A stretch of 64,000 nt of DNA from Endobugula sp047619205 (GTDB lineage Bacteria > Pseudomonadota > Gammaproteobacteria > Pseudomonadales > Cellvibrionaceae), in contig JBLHJR010000001.1 in the NCBI GenBank assembly GCA_047619205.1, positions 45,621 through 109,620 of the forward strand, read 5' to 3'. Below, piece after piece: positions 27,916-36,956 of the stretch. The notes under the pieces are model-generated. The model did no database searches. It saw only the letters and a list, made by a program, of their open reading frames with translations, and was not told the DNA's origin. Each line of letters starts with the position of its first letter. Within the stretch, counting starts at the first letter, position 1. The translations under genes were made by a program, and so were the position numbers.

Positions 27916-27961
27916 CTGCTCTTACAACACTATCAATAATTCAACCTCTACAAGGCCCTGG

Positions 27962-29653
27962 TTAGATAGTAATACGTTGCACCTCGTCTAATGAAGTTTC
28001 ACCGGCTAGCGCTAAAGTAAGAGCACTGTCTAATAAAGTGCAATACCCCTCTGACTGAACCGCCATTTCTGTAAATTTATGCACATCTCGCTCACGTAAG
28101 GCCGCACCTAAGTCATCATTAATATTTAAATACTCAAAAACGCCCAGACGCCCTCTATACCCTGTGTTTAAACAGGCAATACATCCGTGCGCATGATAAA
28201 AAGGGGTAGCTCTATGCTCATCAGATAATAAATATTGATGTTTTTGTTCTGTCTCTCCCACTTCTTTACAGGAGAGACATAAACGACGAATTAACCGTTG
28301 TGCTACGACAGTTTTCAGTGAAGACGCCACTAGAAATGGATCAACCTTCATATCAATCAAACGTAATGCAGAACTCACCGCATTATTGGTGTGCAGTGTT
28401 GATAACACCAAGTGCCCTGTCATCGCTGCACGTAATGCAATTTCCGCTGACTCGGTATCGCGCATTTCCCCCACTAATAGAATATCAGGGTCTTGACGCA
28501 GTGCTGCTCTTAAGACATTAGCAAAGGTTAAACCGATTTTATTATTAATTTGCACTTGGTTAAGCCTAGGCAAACGATATTCAACGGGATCTTCTACGGT
28601 AATCACTTTACGGTTAGCCGTATTTAATTCAGACAACGCTGCATATAATGAAGTTGTTTTCCCGCTGCCCGTTGGACCTGTGACCAATATTAAACCATAA
28701 GGATTGGCTATAGCTTTACGAAATAAAACGATAGTTTTTTCATTCATACCGATTTCTTCTAAACTTCTCATGCTTCCATCTAGTATCAATAGTCGCATTA
28801 CCACAGATTCACCATACTGCACCGGCATGGTAGATAGTCGCACATCAATATTTTTTTTATGCACCTTTAAATTAAAGCGCCCATCTTGAGGCATGCGCTT
28901 TTCAGAAATATCTAAACTCGACATGAGCTTCAATTTAACCACTAAGGCTGACGCCACCCGCTTTTCGTTCAACACCTGCTCGGTTAATACGCCGTCAATA
29001 CGCTGTCTAATACGTAACACCTTTTCATCGGGTTCGATATGAATATCCGATGCATTATATTTAATCGCCTCTTCAAATATTTTTAGTAATAACTGAGCCA
29101 CAGGGGCATCATCTTCATCAGATTCCTGCACTATGTCGCCGATATCAACTAAATCATCACCTAGGTCATCGTTGATCTCTTCAACTAATGAGGCTATACG
29201 TTCAGATTCGCCATAGGAATTGTCCAGAACCTCTAACAATTCAGACTCTCGAACAATAACCGGCTCAATAGGCACATCAAAATACTTCGCCACCTCATCC
29301 AAACAAAAAATATCCGTTGGGTCAGACATGCCTAAAATAACTTTACTACTAGTTTTCTTCAATACCGACACACGAAATCGTCGTGCAATGGTTTCTTTTA
29401 ATGCACGAACATCATCTCGTTGATAACTAAATGATTTTATGTCTACGAAAGGGATATTGAGCTGCTTTGACAAGGTATCTAACAAAACGGCTTCATCGAC
29501 AAAGCCTAAATTAACTAATGTTTTACCTAATTTACTACCCGACCTTTTTTGCTCACCCAAGGCATAAGTTAACTGCTCGCTAGTAATGACTTTTTCATCT
29601 ACTAGAAGATCTCCTACACGTAACTTCTTTGAAAAATTATTAGCTAGCTTCAC
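27962..29653 (-). CDS. mshE: MSHA pilus extension ATPase with c-di-GMP-binding MshEN domain
   Basis: 563 residues. The N-terminal MshEN domain shows two 24-residue motifs, RVGDLLVDEKVITSEQLTYA at 12-35 and KLGKTLVNLGFVDEAVLLDT at 41-64, separated by five residues, the known c-di-GMP-binding arrangement. In the first motif position 10 is Lys instead of the usual Gly. The ATPase core has Walker A GPTGSGKTTSLYAAL, an Asp box, Walker B DILLVGEMRDTES and the zinc-type tetracysteine (CLSC...CIAC). It powers pilus extension and should respond to c-di-GMP made or degraded nearby. It overlaps mshL by ATGA. Confidence 0.93.
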   Translation of the reverse strand: MKLANNFSKKLRVGDLLVDEKVITSEQLTYALGEQKRSGSKLGKTLVNLGFVDEAVLLDTLSKQLNIPFVDIKSFSYQRDDVRALKETIARRFRVSVLKKTSSKVILGMSDPTDIFCLDEVAKYFDVPIEPVIVRESELLEVLDNSYGESERIASLVEEINDDLGDDLVDIGDIVQESDEDDAPVAQLLLKIFEEAIKYNASDIHIEPDEKVLRIRQRIDGVLTEQVLNEKRVASALVVKLKLMSSLDISEKRMPQDGRFNLKVHKKNIDVRLSTMPVQYGESVVMRLLILDGSMRSLEEIGMNEKTIVLFRKAIANPYGLILVTGPTGSGKTTSLYAALSELNTANRKVITVEDPVEYRLPRLNQVQINNKIGLTFANVLRAALRQDPDILLVGEMRDTESAEIALRAAMTGHLVLSTLHTNNAVSSALRLIDMKVDPFLVASSLKTVVAQRLIRRLCLSCKEVGETEQKHQYLLSDEHRATPFYHAHGCIACLNTGYRGRLGVFEYLNINDDLGAALRERDVHKFTEMAVQSEGYCTLLDSALTLALAGETSLDEVQRITI

Positions 29654-31335
29654 TTTATTTTACCGCTATTTAGACGCTTTTTTTGGCTTAACTGATTAAA
29701 ACGGTCATGACTTTTATTGAAATCATCAACCCATGAATCTTGATCAACCACAATGGGCTTTAATAGAATAATAAGTTCTGACTTCACTTTATTTTGTGCC
29801 TGTGTTGTAAATAAATTTCCTGCCACTGGAATATTCGCCAAACCTGGACGCTTACCGCTAAGATTATTGACACGCTCTTGCATTAAACCGCCTAGCACAA
29901 TAACCTGTCCACTTTGTGCTTTAACAATGCTATCGGATTCTCTTATGTCTCGAAGAGCTAAAGGTAGTGTAAATGTTGCATCACCCACAATAATATTTTT
30001 TTGTTCTTCTGTTACCGTACTAATCACCGGGTGTATGTGTAAAACCACCCCACCATCTTCTGAAATTTGTGGTGTCACATCTAGCGAAATTCCACTAAAG
30101 AATGAGGATAATTCAATATCAGGTGAACTGGTAGTAGAAGAGGCATTTGAAATAGTCGAGCTAGACACACCCGTCACAAAAAACTGGTCGGTGCCTACTC
30201 GTATCACCGCTTTTTGGTTGTTAACAGTCGACACTCTAGGGCTAGACAGCACCTGCATATTACCTTGGGTTTCTAATAAAGATAGTAAACTACCAATATC
30301 TGAAATCCGTACCAACGAGGAGAACACCTCACCCACACCTTCCGATATTTCACTGATGCTAACACCCGCATCAAAAGTACTGGAATTTTTGCCTAACAAT
30401 AACTGTCCATTAATAGCATTCCAATTGACACCACTCTGATGATCATCACTTAGCTGTATTTCCAAAATCTTGGCTTCGATAATCACCTGTCGCTTAACAC
30501 TTAAGCTGGTTTTATCTAAAAATCGTTTCACTGCTGCAAGCTCGTTTGGCATAGCCGTCACAATTGCAACACCTGTCTGCGGGTTAGTAATGACTTTTTT
30601 ATGCATACCTTGTTGACCCTCAGCATTATCGCCAAGTTGTTCACTATTAACACCAACCAATTGTGAGAGCGATCTATTTAACGATGTCCAAAAATCAGTT
30701 TCACTGCGTGTTTGAATTCTAGAACCGGGATTAATGTTACCCCCTTCCCCTGATAGACTATTAGCTTGATTTACCGACTGAGCACCAGATTGTGCTGAGG
30801 ATTCAACATTACCCGTCAACACACTAGTATCAGAAACTCCCACTCTTTTTACATTAATGTAGTTAATAGGAAAAATTTCAGTACGCAGCATTTTTGGTAA
30901 CACAGTATAAATTGAATTTTTATATTGGTAATCGAAACCATAAATATCACGCATAACGTTAAGAACTTCAGTAAGCGTCACCTGATTAAGATTCAAGCTA
31001 ACATTACCAGTGACCCCTGGGTGTACAACAATATTTTTTTCTGTACCTGTCATTAGGTTCATAAAAAATAGGTTTACAGGTAACTTATCGCTCCGAACAT
31101 CAAACCGATACTCGTCATTAATAACCACTAATTTCTTATTAGCCGCTCTTATTTCTTTTATTTTATTTTCAGTTCTCTGCCTTTTATCAATTTCTTTTTT
31201 ATAGTTGTCAATCTCCACTTTCAATTTATCAATTTCACTACTAACAATAGGCTGAACTTCTTTAACGGCACAAGATGAGATCAGGATTAATAAAAGTACA
31301 CTAAAGTAAAACAAAAAATTATTCACTAGACTCAC
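29650..31335 (-). CDS. mshL: MSHA secretin (outer membrane channel)
   Basis: 561 residues. A lipoprotein-type signal (LLLILISSC) is followed by a coiled coil, then a short STN-like domain (about 70-145). The secretin core lies at about 285-535 with SVKRQVIIEAKILEIQLSDD, the long beta barrel segment and VIVLGGLMQERVN, then GLANIPVAGNLFTTQ. PilQ/MshL-family secretins form the pore through which the pilus exits. The reading frame overlaps mshK upstream and mshE downstream. Confidence 0.92.
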   Translation of the reverse strand: MSLVNNFLFYFSVLLLILISSCAVKEVQPIVSSEIDKLKVEIDNYKKEIDKRQRTENKIKEIRAANKKLVVINDEYRFDVRSDKLPVNLFFMNLMTGTEKNIVVHPGVTGNVSLNLNQVTLTEVLNVMRDIYGFDYQYKNSIYTVLPKMLRTEIFPINYINVKRVGVSDTSVLTGNVESSAQSGAQSVNQANSLSGEGGNINPGSRIQTRSETDFWTSLNRSLSQLVGVNSEQLGDNAEGQQGMHKKVITNPQTGVAIVTAMPNELAAVKRFLDKTSLSVKRQVIIEAKILEIQLSDDHQSGVNWNAINGQLLLGKNSSTFDAGVSISEISEGVGEVFSSLVRISDIGSLLSLLETQGNMQVLSSPRVSTVNNQKAVIRVGTDQFFVTGVSSSTISNASSTTSSPDIELSSFFSGISLDVTPQISEDGGVVLHIHPVISTVTEEQKNIIVGDATFTLPLALRDIRESDSIVKAQSGQVIVLGGLMQERVNNLSGKRPGLANIPVAGNLFTTQAQNKVKSELIILLKPIVVDQDSWVDDFNKSHDRFNQLSQKKRLNSGKIK

Positions 31336-31678
31336 CTGTAATACTATCTAAATACAACTTTTTAGATACACTTAAACGCGTCGTTGATTGTTTAAACTTG
31401 ATAAACACATGATCCTTGTGAATGGACTCCATAGTGACACTATCAATAACATCACCTTCTTTATACTGCGTCCCATTGAGAATGGCGACTTTATGCTTAC
31501 TGCTAAAAAATATTGACTGTAACAGCACAATTTTACTCTCTTTAACCACCTTATTAGTCACAATACTACTAGTTTCATTTTCACTATAAATGGGTTTAGT
31601 GGGATCATTGATTGATGCATATGTGGTCACTGAAAAAAAAACACTAAGAATAATAATAAAATAATTACTGAGCAGCAT
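31319..31678 (-). CDS. mshK: MSHA biogenesis protein MshK-like (PilP type)
   Basis: About 119 residues. A signal peptide (MLLSNYFIIILSVFFSVTTYA) precedes SINDPTKPI, then a small beta domain (VLLQSIFFSSKHKVAILNGT, YKEGDVIDSV) of the kind that bridges the inner membrane complex and secretin. ATG 31678 is chosen: it lies in the last codons of mshJ and gives a clean signal peptide. The 3' end overlaps mshL. Confidence 0.78.
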   Translation of the reverse strand: MLLSNYFIIILSVFFSVTTYASINDPTKPIYSENETSSIVTNKVVKESKIVLLQSIFFSSKHKVAILNGTQYKEGDVIDSVTMESIHKDHVFIKFKQSTTRLSVSKKLYLDSITGESSE

Positions 31679-32327
31679 ATCGATCACTCTCAACAATAGA
31701 TAATGTATACAATTGAATATTGACTACTGCTGTAGGGTAACTGTCAACCATATACTTAACCTCTTGCCAGAAAACACTCCAACTCAATTCTTCCACTTTA
31801 TTTAGATAATCAAAAACACTCGAATAATCACCCTTTAGAGATAGTGAAATCACGTTTTTTTCAAAGGCATCTTCAAAACTACTAGCATCACTACTTTTCT
31901 TTTTAATGATTTCCACAGGGTATACATTAAGTGACTCTAGACTTAAGCCATCATTGGCCGAAAGCAAGTCTCGAAGCAGTAAAACTATCTCTCCTATTTC
32001 AATCGTCTCCTCGTTAAAACGCCTAATATCCGCATCTATAGCGCCCACTTTAGACTTAACCCTGGAAATCCTTTTATCAATGATCGCAATATCCCTATCG
32101 CTGGCTTGTTTTTCTCCCGACACGCCATAACTGGACACCATAGCTTCAGAAAGGCTCAACAACTCCTCTCTTTTGTTTTCGGCAGTGGATATAGAGGCCT
32201 CCATAGTCAACCCCCACAGCAGATACCAAAAAAAGAAAATAAGCACAACACCTAATATCAACAACAGCACTCGCTCTCTTAACACCAGTGTATTATATCT
32301 TTCTGGGAGGTCAGCAACCTTCATCAT
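31665..32327 (-). CDS. mshJ: MSHA biogenesis protein MshJ-like (PilO type)
   Basis: 220 residues with one N-terminal membrane helix (VLLLILGVVLIFFFWYLLWG), a coiled coil (about 40-105) and a ferredoxin-like C-terminal domain (VISLSLKGDYSSVFDYLNKV), as in PilO/GspM-type alignment subcomplex proteins. It overlaps genes on both sides, so it is part of one transcript with mshI-mshL. Confidence 0.8.
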   Translation of the reverse strand: MMKVADLPERYNTLVLRERVLLLILGVVLIFFFWYLLWGLTMEASISTAENKREELLSLSEAMVSSYGVSGEKQASDRDIAIIDKRISRVKSKVGAIDADIRRFNEETIEIGEIVLLLRDLLSANDGLSLESLNVYPVEIIKKKSSDASSFEDAFEKNVISLSLKGDYSSVFDYLNKVEELSWSVFWQEVKYMVDSYPTAVVNIQLYTLSIVESDRYAAQ

Positions 32328-33019
32328 TGTTGTAAGCCTCCAATATTTGCCATTTTTCCGTCCACAGAATAGTGACTATCAGCTAATGGAATATTCATTA
32401 ACTCAGAGATATCAATAGGCTTTTCAAGCGTTTTCTCCATTTTGTCCAACAGCTCTTTTTTTGCTAAAGAAAAGCGCATAACCTCATGTCCATCGATTTT
32501 TTCTATAGACAAGTCACCAAAATAGACATTCTTAAATTCTTCCTGTTTTTTGAGTTTATCAATATAAATAGGAATGAACTCTGCCTTTCTGGCATACCCT
32601 TTCAGCGCTAGACTATTACCTCTTTCATAGACATCAATTTCATAAAGCGATAAGTCCCTATCTGCTAATGTCGCTATATGGTAAAAATGCTGCGAAAAAC
32701 CATCTTTACCCGCCTGCGTAATATTTTTATAATTAATCCACAGCTGATATTTACTTAACAGCTGTTTTTCTAATGACTTAAGCTGAGTTTGGTACTTACT
32801 AATATCATCCGTATCAACAACCTTTTGCTGCTGAAAATAATTGCTTTTCTCTATCGCGATAATGTCTTTACTGATTTCCCCTAACTGTTTATTGCCATAC
32901 CAGGTCAACACGATCAAGCCGGAAAAAAAAACAACCGAGAGGAAAGAAAAAACTCGAAAAGATAGCCTTGGTAAGCCGGCCCCATGCGTCATTGTTAATA
33001 GGTTTATTTCCTGTCTCAT
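32324..33019 (-). CDS. PilN-like MSHA alignment protein (MshI2 position)
   Basis: 231 residues. It starts MRQEINLLTMTHGAG, the short cytoplasmic peptide by which PilN-type proteins contact PilM. A membrane helix (RVFSFLSVVFFSGLIVLTWY) and a periplasmic coiled-coil plus ferredoxin-like region (LYEIDVYERGNSLALKGYAR) follow. In MSHA loci this place is filled by the second half of MshI. It overlaps the upstream mshI gene by ATGA. Confidence 0.78.
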   Translation of the reverse strand: MRQEINLLTMTHGAGLPRLSFRVFSFLSVVFFSGLIVLTWYGNKQLGEISKDIIAIEKSNYFQQQKVVDTDDISKYQTQLKSLEKQLLSKYQLWINYKNITQAGKDGFSQHFYHIATLADRDLSLYEIDVYERGNSLALKGYARKAEFIPIYIDKLKKQEEFKNVYFGDLSIEKIDGHEVMRFSLAKKELLDKMEKTLEKPIDISELMNIPLADSHYSVDGKMANIGGLQQ

Positions 33020-33951
33020 CAGCCAACACCTAAAAACAATTCACGGCGTAACGATGCACCATAAGTAGCCATGACCCTTGCAGAGGCCATATTATCCTCT
33101 TCAGTAAAATCAAAACCTTCTACTTGACCAACAAAAACCTCTTGATTTAAATTATCTCTTGTTACTTCGGTTATCTTATCTTCTATAACATTTTCACCAA
33201 AGAAAATAGCCGTAGTAGGCATCACCTGCTTAAGTTGCCTTTCGTAGTAATCTAGTGATCGCTGTAACTCCAGCACCACTTCAGACTCAGGAATTTCATC
33301 TAACAAGCCCCCTTTATAAGGCAGAGAAAAACTTCTTGAGAAATAGACACAGCTTTTTTTAATGACAATTATTTTCCCATAGTTTTCCTTAATAGACACT
33401 AAGGCAATATTTTTTTCTTGATAAAGCGAACGTTCAAAATAATTTCTATAACATAGCTCGGGGATATCAATAGCGACTAAACATAAACCTACACTGCGAA
33501 TAAAACCTGCCTTCCTATCTACAATTTCTTTATTCGCGACAATCACATTAGCTATATATTTTTCTGGAGAATTTATATCCGATTGTAAGAACACATCAAC
33601 CACCGCCTCAGCGATAGGATACTGAATAAGATCTTTTATTTTCCATTTAACCGCCTCTGCCATTTCAGACTCAGGAACATTAGGCGGATCGACCACTAGC
33701 AACTGATAATCTTGATCATCCAAAACAAGGCAACACTTCGCATCACTTAAATGATGTTCTTCAAGATACTCTTTTATACGAAAAACTAACTTCTCAGCTG
33801 AGGTTTCCTTGCCCACACTATAATTCATATAATCTATAATTTTTGGGGTTTCAGCGAACTGACAATCGAGAACGAGAATGGAAATATAATCTCTCGATAA
33901 TTGAATCCCGACGACAACAGGCGTTTTATTTTTACGGAAAAAATTGAACAT
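33019..33951 (-). CDS. mshI: MshI/PilM-like cytoplasmic actin-fold protein
   Basis: 310 residues, starting MFNFFRKNKTPVVVGIQLSR, typical of the PilM/MshI family (actin-like fold without membrane segments). It contains CCLVLDDQDYQLLVVDPPNV and EMAEAVKWKIKDLIQYPIAE, the region contacting the PilN-like partner. It is the first gene of the pilus operon; the promoter should lie in the 34.0 kb gap. Confidence 0.8.
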   Translation of the reverse strand: MFNFFRKNKTPVVVGIQLSRDYISILVLDCQFAETPKIIDYMNYSVGKETSAEKLVFRIKEYLEEHHLSDAKCCLVLDDQDYQLLVVDPPNVPESEMAEAVKWKIKDLIQYPIAEAVVDVFLQSDINSPEKYIANVIVANKEIVDRKAGFIRSVGLCLVAIDIPELCYRNYFERSLYQEKNIALVSIKENYGKIIVIKKSCVYFSRSFSLPYKGGLLDEIPESEVVLELQRSLDYYERQLKQVMPTTAIFFGENVIEDKITEVTRDNLNQEVFVGQVEGFDFTEEDNMASARVMATYGASLRRELFLGVG

Positions 33952-34061
33952 AACACTCGCTAAACCTATATCTGCTTACTGTAAGCGTAGACTTAATATG
34001 CTAGAACGCTAGAGTGAGCCTACACTATCCCTATATAAACAAGATAAACCAGACCACACAT

Positions 34062-34075
34062 GTCAACAAGTTGAC
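34062..34075. promoter_or_regulatory. GTCAAC-AA-GTTGAC dyad upstream of mshI
   Basis: A perfect 6-bp inverted repeat with a 2-bp centre, 111 bp before the mshI start. On the minus strand it includes TTGACA, a perfect -35 hexamer, but no good -10 lies at the right distance. It is a plausible operator for pilus expression. Confidence 0.35.
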
Positions 34076-34177
34076 TATCTACGCATTAAGTGGTCATAAC
34101 CTCTAAGCCTGCCATTAATATAACCACTCCCGATTAGCTATTGCTATTGGGCATTAGCCACTTATCCGAATGGCACT

Positions 34178-34433
34178 TTTTAACCTAGAAACGGCAGTTG
34201 GCGCGAAATGCTGTGCACCAAAAGTAGGCCCCTCTAGGGGAGTTATTGGTGTGCATAGGACTTTCCCTAGCAACATAAGTTAGTATCGCGTAGCGACCTT
34301 ATTGGTCGTGAGCGAATACTACGATTTTCTAGGTGCATCAATAACTTGTGCAGACTTTGCCTACAGGGATGTAGGTAAGGGGCGTGAGCAGGAGCGGAAG
34401 CTTTCGTGATTCAACTGCCGTTTCTAGGTTTAA
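34178..34433. repeat. Family 1 inverted-repeat element, copy C (longest)
   Basis: About 256 bp. The left end reads AACCTAGAAACGGCAGTTG and the right end CAACTGCCGTTTCTAGGTT. Read on the reverse strand it is nearly identical to copy B at 11726 except for an extra block of about 47 bp (34361-34407, including a TTACCTACATCCCTGTAGGC hairpin on the reverse strand). A similar block occurs in the different element at 36957. No coding frame. Confidence 0.9.
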
Positions 34434-34459
34434 GCCCATGCGTCAGTAAGCATGGGCTT
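34432..34459. terminator. 10-bp hairpin abutting copy C
   Basis: AAGCCCATGC pairs perfectly with GCATGGGCTT across an 8-nt loop, starting at the right border of the family 1 element. No T-tract follows, so its role is uncertain. Confidence 0.45.
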
Positions 34460-34728
34460 AATGGGCTACTTTCTGTGTGAGAAAATTAACTGTATCTATT
34501 AAGGTGCAAAAGAAAAAGCCTTTAAAAAAATGTAGACAGCTATTTTTACCAGTTTTTATAGGCTCGAAACCCTTATTATTACTGGGTTTAGCGTCTGAAG
34601 TATATGCCATTCGCCACTTACCCATAAAAATTAAAAGTCAGAATAAATAAAGTCGCTATAGGGAAAATATCTATCGTTAACTAAGATTAGGACTACACTT
34701 CATTAAGTAAAAGTTTTTACTATGGCAA

Positions 34729-34756
34729 GATTCTAGATTCTAGATTCTAGATTCTA
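34729..34756. repeat. Heptanucleotide tandem repeat upstream of the GGDEF-EAL gene
   Basis: Four perfect copies of GATTCTA, about 90 bp before the start codon. Copy-number change here would alter promoter or leader spacing rather than coding sequence. Confidence 0.85.
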
Positions 34757-34847
34757 CTTGGCCTTGTAAATTGTAGATGGCTCCACCCTCTGACTAAATG
34801 AGCTATTATTATTAAATCAGGAATGACTAAATTAAGCGCTTGGATTA

Positions 34848-36923
34848 ATGCCAAAAATGAATGAGCTCATAGAAAAAATCCATTCTCAACTCAAAAAAGC
34901 ATTGAGTTTACTCATTATTGCTTTCATCTTCGTCACTATTATTAGCTACTGGCTTGTTAGTGTTGGCATAAGCAACAGCGTAAAAAATCAAGCGCTTGTT
35001 ATTGCTGAAACATTAGCTTCCCAAACATACAGCCATCCAGTAATCCCTGTACAAGGGACACATGCCACTGATAAAAATAGTGCCTTCTCACTCTATCACT
35101 CTACTTACGTTAGCAAGTGGCACACAAGATCACAGCAGGCATTGAGTGATGACTTTTTACAATGGGCCTGGCCTTTACTTGAAGTTAACGTTCACGGTCA
35201 AGAAAGCTCAATACCCCCTATTCCGAAGCAAGCTATCTATCGCTTTGAGAAACAAGCTGGCCAAACAGTATTGCGTTATTTACATGCCATTCCTACTGCA
35301 CAGCTAAGCTGCGTCTCTTGCCAGAACACTCATGAGAACGAAGTCGAGATGATTGCCTTACTTGAAAAAGCAGGAATGACTACTAATGAAAAATCGCAAC
35401 AATATCAATTAATTGGTGCACTCTCAATTACCATTCCTCTCGACGGAATAGGCAACCGATTTAACGCGCAAAAAACGTTAACACTTCTACTCATTGCTGT
35501 TATCTTATTGTTTAGTTTTATAGGCTTCTATTATTTTATCTTACGCTTAAAGAAACACGCATACTTAATGAGTGAAACTCACGATCAGCTAGCACGATTA
35601 GACGAGGGGGAAAAAGACAAAGCACGCCTAAAGTTTATGGGGACTCATGACGCTCTCACTGGCATTCCTAATAGAGTTTTATTGCTAGACCGTATCAAGC
35701 AAGCTATTTATCATGCTAGTCGCCGAGATCAACTCTCGGCGGTTTTATTTATTGATTTAGACCAATTCAAATTAATCAATGACTCTCTTGGCCATAGTGT
35801 TGGCGACCAGCTGTTAATAGAGGTGAGCAAGAGGATACTAAGCAATATTCGCGAAGAAGATACACTTGCTAGGCAAGGTGGTGATGAATTTATCATCTTA
35901 TTACCAACAATTTCGAATTCAAAGCATGCGGCGACAGTTGCCAATAAATTAGTCGGCGCCATTAGACAACCCTATAAAGTGCTAAACCACGAGCTACATA
36001 TTAGTGCTAGCATTGGTATCACCCTATTTCCGAACGATGGTGTCGATGTAGATACATTACTTAAAAATAGCGATATTGCTATGTACCACGCTAAATCTAG
36101 CGGACGTAATAATTATAAATTTTATAATGCAGAATTAAATGCCAATGCCAAAGAAAAACATAAACTCGTCTCAAATTTAAGGCAGGATATTGATGGAAAA
36201 AATTTCGAACTCTATTATCAGCCAATCATCAATATTAAAACAGGCACTATTGATCGATTAGAGGTGTTGATTCGCTGGCATAGTTTTGAATACGGTGAGG
36301 TCTCACCACAACAATTTATCCCACTAGCTGAAGAAAGTGGCCTCATCATTGCTATAGGTGACTGGGTGTTAAAAACCGCTTGTTTACAGTTAAAAGAATG
36401 GCAAGGCCAAGGGTATAGCATTCGAAAAATCGCCATTAACCTTTCTGCTCGCCAATTTTACCAGCAAGGTTTTGCAACACAGATTAGTAAATTATTAAAA
36501 GACACGGGTATAAAAGCAAGCTCCATTGAATTAGAAATCACCGAAGGCTTATTGATGGACAATACCGACCAGGTCATTGAGATGATGAATACATTAACTG
36601 CAATGGGTATTGAAATGTCTATTGATGATTTTGGTACAGGCTACTCAAGCTTAAGTTATTTAAAGCGCTTCCCTATTGACACGCTAAAAATTGACCGATC
36701 TTTTATTATTGATATTCATAAGGGAAAACATGATTTAGATATCGTCAAAACTATTATTAACCTTGCTCACAGCATGCAGATGAAGGTAGTTGCCGAAGGT
36801 GTAGAAGACACCTTTCAACTGGACATTTTAGAAAAATTAGATTGTGATTTTTACCAAGGATTTTATTTTAGCAAACCTGTCCCTGCAAAAAAAATTACTT
36901 CTATGATTATGAAAGGCGGCTAA
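34848..36923 (+). CDS. Membrane GGDEF-EAL protein with periplasmic CxxC sensor domain
   Basis: 691 residues. Membrane helix at 18-38, periplasmic domain 39-208, second helix 209-232, short coiled coil, GGDEF domain (about 262-425) and EAL domain (about 437-685). The GGDEF344-348 signature is intact and preceded by an I-site R335-x-x-D338. The EAL motif reads EVL (472-474), with NLSARQF, ELEITEGLL and DDFGTG (593 on) intact, so both cyclase and phosphodiesterase activities are possible. The periplasmic domain has SCVSCQNTH (Cys155, Cys158), where related DUF3365-type sensors have a haem CxxCH; the His is Gln here. It is divergent from the MSHA operon, whose ATPase binds c-di-GMP. Confidence 0.93.
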   Translation: MPKMNELIEKIHSQLKKALSLLIIAFIFVTIISYWLVSVGISNSVKNQALVIAETLASQTYSHPVIPVQGTHATDKNSAFSLYHSTYVSKWHTRSQQALSDDFLQWAWPLLEVNVHGQESSIPPIPKQAIYRFEKQAGQTVLRYLHAIPTAQLSCVSCQNTHENEVEMIALLEKAGMTTNEKSQQYQLIGALSITIPLDGIGNRFNAQKTLTLLLIAVILLFSFIGFYYFILRLKKHAYLMSETHDQLARLDEGEKDKARLKFMGTHDALTGIPNRVLLLDRIKQAIYHASRRDQLSAVLFIDLDQFKLINDSLGHSVGDQLLIEVSKRILSNIREEDTLARQGGDEFIILLPTISNSKHAATVANKLVGAIRQPYKVLNHELHISASIGITLFPNDGVDVDTLLKNSDIAMYHAKSSGRNNYKFYNAELNANAKEKHKLVSNLRQDIDGKNFELYYQPIINIKTGTIDRLEVLIRWHSFEYGEVSPQQFIPLAEESGLIIAIGDWVLKTACLQLKEWQGQGYSIRKIAINLSARQFYQQGFATQISKLLKDTGIKASSIELEITEGLLMDNTDQVIEMMNTLTAMGIEMSIDDFGTGYSSLSYLKRFPIDTLKIDRSFIIDIHKGKHDLDIVKTIINLAHSMQMKVVAEGVEDTFQLDILEKLDCDFYQGFYFSKPVPAKKITSMIMKGG

Positions 36924-36956
36924 AGTATAAAGGGTGACTATATGATCATAGTGTTT

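Larger units (their letters stand above)
33952..34847. other. Long gap between the pilus operon and the GGDEF-EAL gene
   Basis: About 900 bp without a gene, between divergent transcription units. It contains a palindrome near the mshI promoter region, a family 1 repeat element, a hairpin abutting that element and a heptamer tandem repeat; each is listed separately. No short coding frame looked real. Confidence 0.6.
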
